From Mobilitalea sp. (lineage in GTDB: Bacteria; Bacillota_A; Clostridia; Lachnospirales; Lachnospiraceae): a stretch of DNA of 23,394 nucleotides. Below, piece by piece: positions 1 through 8,139 of this stretch. Positions within the stretch are counted from its first letter, which is position 1. Every line of letters starts with the position of its first letter. Under the pieces are notes generated by a model. That model had not been told where the DNA came from. It ran no database searches and saw only the letters and a program-made list of their open reading frames with translations. The stretch lies in contig JARKQP010000546.1 of NCBI GenBank assembly GCA_029974875.1, positions 1 to 23,394 of the forward strand, given 5' to 3'. Made by a program: the position numbers and the translations under genes.

Positions 1-379
1 CTCGACTTGGGGCAATGACACAAATCCCAGAATTGGGGCTGCGACACAAACTTGCCGTGTGGAAAATCAAGGTTTTCCATACTACCTCTAGAATAGCCTA
101 TACCCACGGAAAATCCCCTGTAAGCAAGAGTATTTTATCCAACAATTGATCGTCAACTCATTATCCAATTAGCTGTTATCTATTAATTAACCGCTTATTT
201 TCTAATTGATTTTCATCCATTTATCCTTTCCTTTATTATATACCAGCTTTCGACATCTATCAAGTTTTCTTGCACATTTCCCATAGGCAATATTCTATAT
301 CCAAGCTATTCTTTCAAAAATACGTGGAATTATCATCCAAATTGCACCTACTTTTTTGCCTTTACCCAGCTCGCATTTC
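1..379. other. Gene-free left edge
   Basis: No convincing gene is seen here. The first 50 bases hold a tandem repeat, described separately. A small hairpin (GGAAAA, 6-base loop, TTTTCC) lies at 61-78. The rest is AT-rich and has stops in every frame. It may be the tail of something that begins outside the window. Confidence 0.6.
6..50. repeat. Tandem pair of 18-bp repeats, possible insertion-sequence end
   Basis: Two copies of TTGGGGC-N3-GACACAAA start 26 bases apart (7-24 and 33-50) and differ only at the three middle bases. Repeated transposase-binding sites of this size near one end are known from IS21-family elements. No transposase gene is visible, so calling this an IS end is inference. 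The repeat itself is plain in the sequence. Confidence 0.5.
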
Positions 380-940
380 TTAATACGTATCCTCCAGCCT
401 CATTTTATAAACCTCATATTCCCACCTGGTTTCCTCTGACAGCTTACTATATTCATTCTCCGTATCCCTTAGGGAATACTCATCCCTGAGCCTGGACTGC
501 ATCTGGCTCTTGTATCCCGAACGGACCGCCCTGGAGAAACGTTCCAGGCAGGTGTTCTTCAGATATTCCATATCCCCAAAGCAGACCTCATCAAATTGCT
601 GCCTCATAAATCCAAGCAATTCATCATCAGTTAATTCATCCATCGTATCATTCTTATATAGATAAAATATCTCCTGTAATTCAGACAAGGTGTCTGCATA
701 ATTATCCTGGTTGATATACTGGGAATCACAGAATAAGTAAATGATCTTTGGCAAAATCCCCTCACCGAATTCCACCCGCCGGCTTTCACCCAGTGCGGCT
801 TTCCGGCTCAGCATCAGAGCCGTCGCCTCCTCCTGTGATAATACCAGCCCAAACTGCTCCGTTTTCTCGTTGCATTCCAGCACCTTGGCTACTCCCTGCT
901 TCTGTTGTTCTGCCAACATCAATTCAAACATACCATCCAT
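380..940 (-). CDS. DUF6323 family protein
   Basis: This is a soluble 186-residue protein of unknown function. It resembles the DUF6323 family of Lachnospiraceae in overall length, in an early block with VEFGEGILPK (about residues 56-65), and in a later block with LTDDELL (103-109) followed by a conserved CFGD and CLERF. There is no signal peptide or membrane segment. The ATG at 938-940 is preceded by an AAGGGTGA-type ribosome binding site, which supports it over the ATG three codons later. The gene stands alone, about 400 bases from the next gene, so context gives no role. The family name comes from recalled similarity; no catalytic motif can be seen. Confidence 0.75.
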   Translation of the reverse strand: MDGMFELMLAEQQKQGVAKVLECNEKTEQFGLVLSQEEATALMLSRKAALGESRRVEFGEGILPKIIYLFCDSQYINQDNYADTLSELQEIFYLYKNDTMDELTDDELLGFMRQQFDEVCFGDMEYLKNTCLERFSRAVRSGYKSQMQSRLRDEYSLRDTENEYSKLSEETRWEYEVYKMRLEDTY

Positions 941-1339
941 AGAATCACCCTTTCATAAAACATCGTACAGCTTTTAATTTGCTACGGCCTAACATCCTTT
1001 GTATGTAAAAACTCCTTTGCCAGATATAAATGCAATGCCCCTATGGCTATCCATTTCGTGGGCATTTTCCATTATGATGATGGATTTGCCTTTATATTTG
1101 AACTACATTTTATGCCCCTGCCATTTTTATTACAAGTCTAGTATATACAGAAATTGTATGGTATAATTAAAGCAGAAGAAAAGAATTATCAACAGAAAAG
1201 ATGATCCGGCAAGCTGCTTCACTTGTCATAAATACAGAATGGCTGTTTCTCTGACTGATGATCCGTCCTGAAACAACCATTTTTCTATGCTGGCACCTGC
1301 CAAAGCAGATAAAATTTCCTCCCCTCATATGGATCTATT
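941..1339. other. Gene-free stretch between two minus-strand genes
   Basis: No gene is supported in this 400-base gap. It contains an imperfect inverted repeat, ATGGCTGTTTC at 1239-1249 and GAAACAACCAT at 1270-1280, with one mismatch and then TTTTCT. It also has a repeated GATGATCCG at about 1200 and 1256. The inverted repeat could be a weak terminator reading to the right, but no plus-strand gene precedes it. Confidence 0.45.
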
Positions 1340-2629
1340 TTATTCTACAGGCAATAATTTTTCGATTTCATATTGTGAATTAATCATGAACCAGATCCTG
1401 AAATATCTCATGATATTCCATACGGCAATTCCCCCCAAATCATATTCCTCTACCAATTCCAGGGTTGCATTAAGCTGCCTTGCGTCCCGGAACCATACCA
1501 CATGGTCAATTCCCGCCAAATTATACAAAAAGTAAGAAAACTTCGTATCCTCATCATAAAATATCTCACTGTTATATTGGCTTGCCAGAGCCAAAGCTGC
1601 AGGGTCAGAAATGGCAGATGCCATAGATTCCCCTTCTACGTACGGTAACTCCCAGTCATATGCAATTCTTGATACTCCCAGATATATTTTTTCATGTGGT
1701 ATCTGTGTTACTACTACGTCCAAATATCCCTTTAAAAATAGGTAGGAGGTCTGGAGGGTGTTCGGAATATAGCCTGTCGCCCATTGATAGGACAACAGGA
1801 TAGCACTATCCACAGACTTTCCAATTTCCGAAATATAGCTTTCCTCATAGGGTACTCCTTCCGCATATCCGAAGGTAGAGGGTATTAGCACGACTCCCAA
1901 GCTATATCCCGCGGCCTGCAAGCGTTCTGATGCATATTCAATAAAAGTCGTATACAGGGCCAAATCTTCCTCAAGTACGTATTGGAAGCCGAACACCACC
2001 CCATAATATCCCTTGGCTTCAATCATGGTAAGGATATTGTCAACCAGTCTCCGCTCAAGCTCCTGGCTGTTAAATATGGCGTGCGTAATATCAAAGGAAC
2101 CTATCCCAGCCTCATTTAGAGTATATACCAGCATCAGGGGAACCACTCCATAATCAATAGCCAGCTTTATGATATGTTCATCCTCTAAATTCCTTAAATT
2201 GGCCTCAGCATCCACCTGGTATCCCATGACAGTCAGAAAGGTCAGAAACGGCAAGGTCTTTCTAAGGACATTCTCTTCGACAAAGCTAAAGGTCATGCCA
2301 TTTACCCTCATTTTCCTACCTTTCCTGTCATAGCTTATTACCAGCTCTTCCCCCGCCTCCAGATACTCCCGGTCCGAAAGGGAGGGATTATTTCTTAACA
2401 ATTCCATTACAGTTACCCCATTTGCCCTGGCAATACCGGACAGGGTATCCCCCTCCTTCACCGTATATGTTTTTTCCGGATATGCAATTACGATAATCTG
2501 CCCCACATTCATCTTTCTGTTATCCGGAGTTACCACATTATCCTCTTCCAGCCTATGTATTGGTACCTGGTACTGCTCTGCTATTGTCTCAACCGTGTCA
2601 CCCGCCTGTACTTTATGTAATATCAACAT
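1340..2629 (-). CDS. LysM-LysM-GH18 spore-type protein with degenerate catalytic motif
   Basis: The protein has 429 residues: two LysM peptidoglycan-binding modules (about 2-48 and 53-99, each with a QAGDT or KEGDT-type start), then a glycoside hydrolase 18-like barrel to the C-terminus. The order and length match spore cortex and coat proteins of the YaaH/SleL type. These normally cleave at N-acetylglucosamine in spore peptidoglycan with a DGxNxDFE motif. Here the matching segment (residues 208-217) reads YYGVVFGFQY, so the key Asp is Gly and the catalytic Glu is Gln. It is probably a cell-wall binding protein, not an active hydrolase. The start at 2627-2629 is chosen because GGGTGA lies just upstream and LysM begins at once. 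An ATG 13 codons earlier lacks a good ribosome binding site and lies inside a candidate promoter. Confidence 0.85.
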   Translation of the reverse strand: MLILHKVQAGDTVETIAEQYQVPIHRLEEDNVVTPDNRKMNVGQIIVIAYPEKTYTVKEGDTLSGIARANGVTVMELLRNNPSLSDREYLEAGEELVISYDRKGRKMRVNGMTFSFVEENVLRKTLPFLTFLTVMGYQVDAEANLRNLEDEHIIKLAIDYGVVPLMLVYTLNEAGIGSFDITHAIFNSQELERRLVDNILTMIEAKGYYGVVFGFQYVLEEDLALYTTFIEYASERLQAAGYSLGVVLIPSTFGYAEGVPYEESYISEIGKSVDSAILLSYQWATGYIPNTLQTSYLFLKGYLDVVVTQIPHEKIYLGVSRIAYDWELPYVEGESMASAISDPAALALASQYNSEIFYDEDTKFSYFLYNLAGIDHVVWFRDARQLNATLELVEEYDLGGIAVWNIMRYFRIWFMINSQYEIEKLLPVE

Positions 2630-2656
2630 AAACTTCACCCGCTTTAAGACTTTATA

Positions 2657-2665
2657 TAGTATATG
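2657..2665 (-). promoter_or_regulatory. Candidate sporulation sigma -10 element for the GH18 gene
   Basis: CATATACTA on the minus strand fits the CATANNNTA -10 pattern of SigK-type sporulation promoters. It lies about 28 bases before the chosen start codon, leaving room for the ribosome binding site. No clear -35 element is visible. The link rests on one short motif plus the spore-type product. Confidence 0.35.
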
Positions 2666-2758
2666 CATCCCAGCCTGATCTCACCCAGAATCTATTGCTT
2701 TCTTGTCCATCAATGCCGACAAGGAAAGACATATTCATTATTAATTAGAGTTTATAGA

Positions 2759-2786
2759 ACATTTTTTTATGATTTCGCATATATTA
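2759..2786 (+). promoter_or_regulatory. Candidate SigK-like promoter for the ferritin-like gene
   Basis: AC at 2759-2760 is followed after 17 bases by CATATATTA at 2778-2786. This matches the AC / CATANNNTA layout of SigK promoters. It precedes the start codon by about 55 bases. The motif is short and the region AT-rich, so chance occurrence is possible. Confidence 0.4.
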
Positions 2787-2839
2787 TGATATGAAGAACT
2801 TTGATAGGTCAAAATATTACAAGATCGGAGGTTATGCAA

Positions 2840-3349
2840 ATGTTCCTATATCAACCGCCTGAAAAGCTTCCTGGCTGCTTTGACAATAAATTTTGCAATA
2901 ATGTCCAGATACCCAGCCTGCCACTAAAGGGACCCAAATGCTTCGATCAAATCCTCCACTATATCCACAGGGCCGTCGAAGCTGAAGCAAACGCTGCTGA
3001 TTTTTATAGGCACCTTTTAAAGGAAGCACCGAATCAGCTCCACTGTGATTTCATCAGGCGCGCTTATGATGATGAGATAGAGCATTTACAGATCTTTACC
3101 AAGCTATATCTCTATTATACCAACTGCGAACCCAAATACTGCGTCACCCCTACCCCCTGCCCATGCTACAGGGACGGCCTCTTAAAGGCCTTAATCGGCG
3201 AACTGGATGCAGTTGAATTTTACCGCAACGTACAGTTGTCCACCATGGATCAGGTCATCATCGATACCTTTTACATGGTAATGGTGGATGAACAGGGGCA
3301 TGCGACCATGTTTAGTACCCTATATAATAACTTTCCGTGTAAAAAATAG
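2840..3349 (+). CDS. Ferritin-like domain protein, possibly spore-associated
   Basis: This 169-residue protein has two similar helical halves, each carrying Glu-rich and DExxH-type sequences (VEAEANAADFYR with DDEIEH, then GELDAVEFYR with DEQGHA). That pattern fits a four-helix ferritin/rubrerythrin-like fold able to bind two metal ions. The N-terminus is Pro- and Cys-rich (PPEKLPGCFDNKFC), as in small coat-associated proteins. The start at 2840 is chosen because GGAGG at 2827-2831 lies 8 bases upstream. An ATG at 2834 is too close to that site, and a TTG at 2801 has no site. The gene is divergent from the LysM/GH18 gene. Both have sporulation-like -10 motifs, so a spore role is a reasonable inference. 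Substrate and enzymatic activity cannot be read from the sequence. Confidence 0.8.
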   Translation: MFLYQPPEKLPGCFDNKFCNNVQIPSLPLKGPKCFDQILHYIHRAVEAEANAADFYRHLLKEAPNQLHCDFIRRAYDDEIEHLQIFTKLYLYYTNCEPKYCVTPTPCPCYRDGLLKALIGELDAVEFYRNVQLSTMDQVIIDTFYMVMVDEQGHATMFSTLYNNFPCKK

Positions 3350-3415
3350 ATTATGATTGACTTTTTGTTTGATAGTTGACTTTAGTTTGATATAAATAAT
3401 TCTCTCTCTTAAAAG

Positions 3416-3457
3416 AGCCGCTGCAAGATTACTTTGATATGCAGCGGCTACTTTTAA
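3416..3457 (+). terminator. Strong intrinsic terminator, probably bidirectional
   Basis: A perfect 10-bp stem (AGCCGCTGCA at 3416-3425, TGCAGCGGCT at 3440-3449) has a 14-base loop. On the plus strand it is followed by ACTTTTAATTT, and on the minus strand by CTTTT. It lies between the converging ferritin-like and transglutaminase-like genes and can serve both. Confidence 0.85.
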
Positions 3458-3613
3458 TTTCATTTTTTATTTCATTTTTTTCTATTAATTGCATTGTACA
3501 TAACGACGGATTCAGTGTTACATTACGATAACAATGTCCATTAACCCGGCAAAATTCTCTTGCTTTCTGCAAACTGCCAATCAAACAGCCTGATTCATAG
3601 ATGTCATTATATT

Positions 3614-4738
3614 TTATTTTAACTTTAACTTTGATTTACTGTTCTTTGATAATCTCGTTTTACTGAGAACATAATCTTTATAGTTGCCTAATGCCCATCC
3701 ATTGTGATCCTTCATTTCCTTTTGTGATACTAATAAATATTTTGTACGATCTTTTGAGGAATCATTCCAGGTAGTATCAACCGCATACCATTTTTTGTTA
3801 ATTTTAATAATGTTCCAGGCATGTCCATCGTTTGTAAAATCAAAATCTTTAGCATATGCCGTAACAAGTACCGTTTCGTATCCCATGGTTTTAAGGAAAA
3901 TATCCATTAATTCAGCATATCCCTGGCATACTGCCTCACCAAATAGTAATGCGTTTGCTCCGCTGCCCGGGTTTTGGTCTGGAAATGAACTATAAGTTAC
4001 ATGGTCACAGATGTATTGATTAAGCTTACTGATTCTCTGATAGTCAGTCATGCTATCCATTTTCCATGACTTTATCAAACTCTTTACTTTGTCAAAGGTT
4101 TTTAACATATTGTCGTGATCAAAAGTATAATTATCAAATTCATCTTTATACTCTAGTTCAAGTGTAACACATAATTCCTGCTTTTCCTCGCTCCACATGT
4201 ACTTCTCTTCTTCTGCACCGTAGAAATCAACATCCCACATGTATTCGTATTTATAATCGAGAAAATATTGACCGTTCCATTCCGTATACATATCCTTACC
4301 CAGATTAGTAATGGAGTAATAGCCATTATCAAATTTGACCTTATCTTCATAGTAGATTTCTTCTTCTATATAATCCTGTTCATTGGGATCGAACTTATAG
4401 AATACCTTATAGGAGAAAAAATCAACCAGATAGGGTATCTTCCAATTTGATTTATCCATATATTTCTTTGCATAGCTGCTGTCAGGCGTAAAAGGATAGT
4501 CCATGTCTCCATCCAGCTCGTTCTTGATTTTTAGCGCATCAGCTCCCTTAATAGTAAGTGTGATATCATTATACCCCTTTCCGATTAGGGAATAGAATTG
4601 AGTCCAATATTTATCATAGGAATCTACTGTCATGCTTGTACTTTTTATTTTAGAAGCAGCTTCTGCATTGGGAATTTGCACATTTCCTATGCCAAATATC
4701 ACAATAAGCAAGCATATGATTATTTTTTTGATTTTCAT
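3614..4738 (-). CDS. Secreted transglutaminase-like protein with complete triad
   Basis: The 374-residue protein begins with a signal peptide (charged KIKK, hydrophobic stretch, likely cut near residue 28 after AEA). A region of unknown fold covers about 35-215 and is rich in Tyr, Asp and Glu. A transglutaminase-like papain-fold domain spans about 230-340. Its triad is visible: Cys271 (in VCQGYA), His306 (in DGHAWN) and Asp321 (in VDTTWND). Such domains act as cysteine peptidases or acyl transferases, usually on cell-wall or surface proteins; the substrate is not evident. The start has GAGG 8 bases upstream. The gene follows the larger transglutaminase-like gene after 32 bases and is probably co-transcribed with it. 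The pair is AT-rich compared with the ABC operon next door. Confidence 0.85.
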   Translation of the reverse strand: MKIKKIIICLLIVIFGIGNVQIPNAEAASKIKSTSMTVDSYDKYWTQFYSLIGKGYNDITLTIKGADALKIKNELDGDMDYPFTPDSSYAKKYMDKSNWKIPYLVDFFSYKVFYKFDPNEQDYIEEEIYYEDKVKFDNGYYSITNLGKDMYTEWNGQYFLDYKYEYMWDVDFYGAEEEKYMWSEEKQELCVTLELEYKDEFDNYTFDHDNMLKTFDKVKSLIKSWKMDSMTDYQRISKLNQYICDHVTYSSFPDQNPGSGANALLFGEAVCQGYAELMDIFLKTMGYETVLVTAYAKDFDFTNDGHAWNIIKINKKWYAVDTTWNDSSKDRTKYLLVSQKEMKDHNGWALGNYKDYVLSKTRLSKNSKSKLKLK

Positions 4739-4770
4739 GATATTAACCTCGGTTCGTTATTTATAATTTA

Positions 4771-6312
4771 TTATTGTAATTTCGTTAATAAGGTTTTCGT
4801 ATCAGCAATTTTATTCTTTATGAAGCTAATTAGATCTCTATTTGCAAACGAACTTTGGATTGAGGCAAATTCTGTTTCAACAGCGGTGACATCGGAAACC
4901 AATTCAGAAATTTCCGCATAGTTAATTGGTTCACCCTTTGACTTTGCCTGATAGAGTGCATCAGCAGCATTTGCAGCTTGTACTACTTTACTGTTGAAGG
5001 TTGCCTCCTGATCCAAGATGTTTTTATATTTGGCAGCGGTAGAATCAGGATAAAACGGTAATACCGGGATACTTGGCTTGTATCCGATATTTTGATTGGT
5101 CTTCTCTTCTTTCATCGTTACAAAGCGTATAGCTTCATTATAAAAATCATAAAAGTAATAACTGTATTTCGAGGCTTTTTTAGGAGTAAAGCCAAGGGGC
5201 ACATAATAGGTGCCGTTGAAATCATAATTCGTAACTCTTGGGTTGGAACCATATTTAATCCAATCCTCTTTTTCTTTGGAAGTGGTAATGTGAACAAACT
5301 GCTTTACCATGTTGTTATCAGAGACTAAAAAATCGTAAAAGGAGTAATCTTTATTATTTTCATCCCGGAGTTCTTGCTTGTCGGCGGATATTTGCATAAT
5401 ATCAAAATAATAGTATTCTCCATCTAATTTGACTACATTGCTAAATATGAGATTAATCTCTTCCCCCTGGTCCGTGTTAAAGGTGCCGCCATTAATTACA
5501 AGTTCAGATCTTATGCCGCAGATATTTAAGAGAAGTTCAAATAATGCTCCTATACCCCGTTCATTTGACTTCCCATATAGAAGAGGATCCAGGTAATAAA
5601 AGGCTTTTTCATATTCTCTTAAGTTTCCCTTTGTAAATTTGCTTTTATAATTATGTATTACTTGAATGTTATTGATAATCCACTCAGCGATCGCCATTGT
5701 TTTTTCGTAGTCTGACATATCCTTAGTGATTACGCTATTGATGATTTCTTTTGCTTTTTTTGCGGCTTGGACTTTCTTATCAGCAACTTCTCCAAAAGTC
5801 TCAGAATCATATATTAAATCATAGTTCTTGAAATAATCCGAAGTTAACGCCATAAATATATTCTCATGGGCTATATCAGCAAATAAGACATGATCGTATA
5901 ATTCTTTTTCCGTATAAATGCGTACCTTGCACTGTGCTTTTTTATCTTTCCAGGTCGCAGTAATAGTGCACTTGCCCGGCGCTTTTGCTGTTAATACTCC
6001 TTTTGTGTTAATCGTTGCAATCTTCTTATTACTGGATGTCCATTTGACATTACTGATGTCTTCAAAGCACTGTGTAGCTTCGTCTCCAAATAACTTCTCA
6101 TAATAATAGCCTGAGGGGTTTAGCTTGATTTTATCCCCTGTTTTTGCGATTACTACTTTTTGTTCGATATCGATTCCAACAAATTTCGTTGCCGCATTTA
6201 CGGAGGCAAGAGAGATTGGTGATAATAATGAGATAATGCATAGAAAACAGATTAGCTTATAACATTTGTTGAATTTTACCAATGGCAGGAATGGAATAAA
6301 CTTAGCCGACAT
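4771..6312 (-). CDS. Secreted Ig-like (BIG2) / degenerate transglutaminase-like protein
   Basis: This protein of 513 residues starts with a signal peptide or anchor (hydrophobic about 19-38). A bacterial Ig-like BIG2 domain follows at about 48-132, with the usual WTSSNKKIATI and GxCTITAT strands. A transglutaminase-like region spans about 195-310. The fold signature is there (DYEKTMAIAEWI, ICGIRSELV, LDGEYYYFD). The nucleophile position lies in ERGIGALFELL with no Cys, and the usual His position is Ser291. Only the Asp near 304 remains, so the domain is predicted to be inactive. The C-terminal 90 residues are Ala-, Lys- and Glu-rich and probably helical. GAGGTGG precedes the ATG. It is the first gene of a likely two-gene unit with the active homologue downstream. 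Confidence 0.8.
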   Translation of the reverse strand: MSAKFIPFLPLVKFNKCYKLICFLCIISLLSPISLASVNAATKFVGIDIEQKVVIAKTGDKIKLNPSGYYYEKLFGDEATQCFEDISNVKWTSSNKKIATINTKGVLTAKAPGKCTITATWKDKKAQCKVRIYTEKELYDHVLFADIAHENIFMALTSDYFKNYDLIYDSETFGEVADKKVQAAKKAKEIINSVITKDMSDYEKTMAIAEWIINNIQVIHNYKSKFTKGNLREYEKAFYYLDPLLYGKSNERGIGALFELLLNICGIRSELVINGGTFNTDQGEEINLIFSNVVKLDGEYYYFDIMQISADKQELRDENNKDYSFYDFLVSDNNMVKQFVHITTSKEKEDWIKYGSNPRVTNYDFNGTYYVPLGFTPKKASKYSYYFYDFYNEAIRFVTMKEEKTNQNIGYKPSIPVLPFYPDSTAAKYKNILDQEATFNSKVVQAANAADALYQAKSKGEPINYAEISELVSDVTAVETEFASIQSSFANRDLISFIKNKIADTKTLLTKLQ

Positions 6313-6363
6313 AATTTACCACCTCACATATAGGTTTTTGTATTATTTAGTCCACATTTAACC

Positions 6364-6392
6364 ATAATATACCAAATCTGATTATATTTCAA
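6364..6392 (-). promoter_or_regulatory. Vegetative-type promoter for the transglutaminase-like pair
   Basis: On the minus strand TTGAAA (6387-6392) and TATTAT (6364-6369) are separated by 17 bases. Transcription would begin near 6357, about 45 bases before the start codon of the BIG2 protein. Confidence 0.55.
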
Positions 6393-6511
6393 CCCGATTT
6401 TTTTGGATAATCGCAAAAAACCTTGTCCAAAAACATGGCAAGACCCAATACATTAAATAAAATGCTTGAAAAAAATATAAAAGTTCTGAGTATATTTCCT
6501 AATGGTATGTA

Positions 6512-6571
6512 AAAAAGACATATCTTCCGCCAAGGGGTGAGATGACCCCTTGGAGGAAGATATGTCTTTTT
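6512..6571 (-). terminator. Very long hairpin terminator after the ABC operon
   Basis: A 17-bp perfect stem (6512-6528 with 6555-6571), one G/A mismatch and a further 9-bp stem (6530-6538 with 6545-6553) close on a 6-base loop. The arms end in runs of A on the left and T on the right, so both strands yield a U-tract. It lies 50 bases past the permease stop codon and would also stop transcription coming from the left. Confidence 0.85.
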
Positions 6572-6620
6572 GGAATAATAGTGGGAAAAAGATTTCTGCT
6601 TCAAATGCAGATTATGCTTA

Positions 6621-7376
6621 TTATACACGATGTTTATACGCCCTCATAGCGAAGAAACACGCCACGATCATAATCCCTATGCACCAAGCCAGTGCAGCCC
6701 ATATTTCATTACCTACAGGTTCGCAATTAAGCAAAACGCGCACCGTATCAACGATTGACGTTACCGGCTGATTCTCCGCGAACCAGCGAACGGCGGCAGG
6801 CATGGTTTCGGTGGGAGCAAATGCCGAGCTGAACATGGGCAGGAAAATCAGCGGATATGAGAACACGGACGCTCCCTCGGCAGATTTCGCCGTAAGCCCG
6901 GGGATGACCGCAACCCATGTTAAAGCAAGCGTAAATAGCGCGAGTATTCCCGCAACGGACAACCACCCCAATATTCCCGCGCCCGACCGAAAGCCCATAA
7001 GCAGCGCTACAAGAAAGATTATGGCAATCGTGAGCATATTGGACACAAGAGAAACAAGCACATGAGCCCACAACGCTGACGAGCGGCTTATCGGCATAGA
7101 ATTAAACCGCGAGAAAATTCCATTTTGCTTGTCGCCGAACATTCGGAAAGCAGTGTAGGATATGCCGCTGGCTATCGCCATTAAGAGTATGCCGGGCAAC
7201 TGATAATTGACATAATTTACGCCATCGGGCAGGCTTGCCTTTATCGCGCCGCCGAACACGTAAACAAACATCAGCATGATGCCTATGGGTGTTATCGCCA
7301 CCGTTATAATGGTATCGGGACTGCGTAAAATGTGTTTCATCAACCGTCCGAACAGTACGAATGTTTTACTTTTCAT
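6621..7376 (-). CDS. ABC-2 type transporter permease (DrrB-like)
   Basis: The 251-residue membrane protein has about six hydrophobic segments (near 22-44, 58-80, 104-127, 133-154, 160-185 and 225-245). It is the size and type of ABC-2 permeases of the DrrB/YadH group that export drugs, lipids or glycans. The start at 7374-7376 is supported by AAGGAGG upstream and by tight coupling: the ATPase stop TAA is separated from this ATG by a single A. A longer open frame upstream runs inside the ATPase gene and is not credible. It would pair with the ATPase at 7378-8139 as one exporter. The transported compound cannot be told from sequence. Confidence 0.9.
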   Translation of the reverse strand: MKSKTFVLFGRLMKHILRSPDTIITVAITPIGIMLMFVYVFGGAIKASLPDGVNYVNYQLPGILLMAIASGISYTAFRMFGDKQNGIFSRFNSMPISRSSALWAHVLVSLVSNMLTIAIIFLVALLMGFRSGAGILGWLSVAGILALFTLALTWVAVIPGLTAKSAEGASVFSYPLIFLPMFSSAFAPTETMPAAVRWFAENQPVTSIVDTVRVLLNCEPVGNEIWAALAWCIGIMIVACFFAMRAYKHRV

Positions 7377-7377
7377 T

Positions 7378-8139
7378 TTATTCGCCCTCCTTTTTGCCGA
7401 TGATGGCGAGGAATATATCCTCCAAGCTCGGTTGTTTTTCAATGTACTCAACCTCTGCGGGCGGAAACAGCTTTTTGAGTTCTTCAAGCGTCCCGTTGGC
7501 AATGATTTTGCCGCCGTGCAGGATGGCGATTCTGTCGGCAAGCTGTTCTGCCTCATCCAGATACTGTGTCGTCAGCAAGATTGTTGTGCCGCTGTTTGCA
7601 AGTCCTTTGACGGTTTTCCAGACCTCAAGCCGTCCTTCCGGGTCAAGCCCCGTTGTCGGCTCGTCAAGGAAGATGACGGCAGGCGTTCCAACAAGGCTCA
7701 TGGCGATGTCAAGCCTGCGCGTCATGCCGCCGGAGTAAGTGGCTGCCCGTTTGTTTGCCGCTTCGCTTAACCCGAAGCGTTCCAGTAGATTGTCGGTGGT
7801 TTGGGCAGGGTTGGCAATGCCGCGCAGTTTGGCGATCAGTATAAGGTTTTCCCGCCCGGTGAGTATGCCGTCCACGGCGGCGAACTGCCCGGTCAGGCTA
7901 ATGGATTGCCGCACTTTGTCCGGCTGGCGCTGGGCGTCGAAACCGCAGATGCTCGCGCTTCCGCCATCGTATTTTAATAGCGTTGAAAGTATATTTACTA
8001 TAGTGGTTTTACCCGCTCCATTTGAGCCGAGCAAGGCGATTATCTCGCCTCGCTTAACTTCAAAATCCACGCCCTTTAAGACCTCTGTGGCTTTGAAGGA
8101 TTTTTTCAAGTCCTTCACCTTGATTGTCATGTCATTCAT
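7378..8139 (-). CDS. ABC transporter ATP-binding protein (DrrA-like)
   Basis: This cytoplasmic ATPase of 253 residues drives the adjacent permease. Walker A is GSNGAGKTT (38-46), the signature is YSGGM (135-139), and Walker B is VIFLDE (155-160). The usual switch His is Gln in LTTQYLDEA (residue 192), as is common in daunorubicin-resistance-type (DrrA) ATPases. Its ATG overlaps the stop of the preceding DUF1048 gene in an ATGA arrangement, so translation is coupled. With PadR and DUF1048 genes upstream, the set resembles drug- or envelope-stress-induced exporters of Firmicutes. The specific inducer is unknown. Confidence 0.93.
   Translation of the reverse strand: MNDMTIKVKDLKKSFKATEVLKGVDFEVKRGEIIALLGSNGAGKTTIVNILSTLLKYDGGSASICGFDAQRQPDKVRQSISLTGQFAAVDGILTGRENLILIAKLRGIANPAQTTDNLLERFGLSEAANKRAATYSGGMTRRLDIAMSLVGTPAVIFLDEPTTGLDPEGRLEVWKTVKGLANSGTTILLTTQYLDEAEQLADRIAILHGGKIIANGTLEELKKLFPPAEVEYIEKQPSLEDIFLAIIGKKEGE

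Noticed and set aside
2805..2812. Single AGGTCAAA resembling a CtsR half-site
   Set aside because: CtsR operators are direct repeats of this heptamer; only one is here, and the neighbouring gene is not a heat-shock gene.
6389..6628. 79-codon minus-strand open frame after the ABC permease
   Set aside because: It runs straight through the long hairpin terminator, overlaps the permease end, and has no ribosome binding site or recognisable sequence.
7276..7770. 164-codon plus-strand frame across the ABC genes
   Set aside because: It is antisense to the well-supported ATPase and permease genes, with no ribosome binding site.
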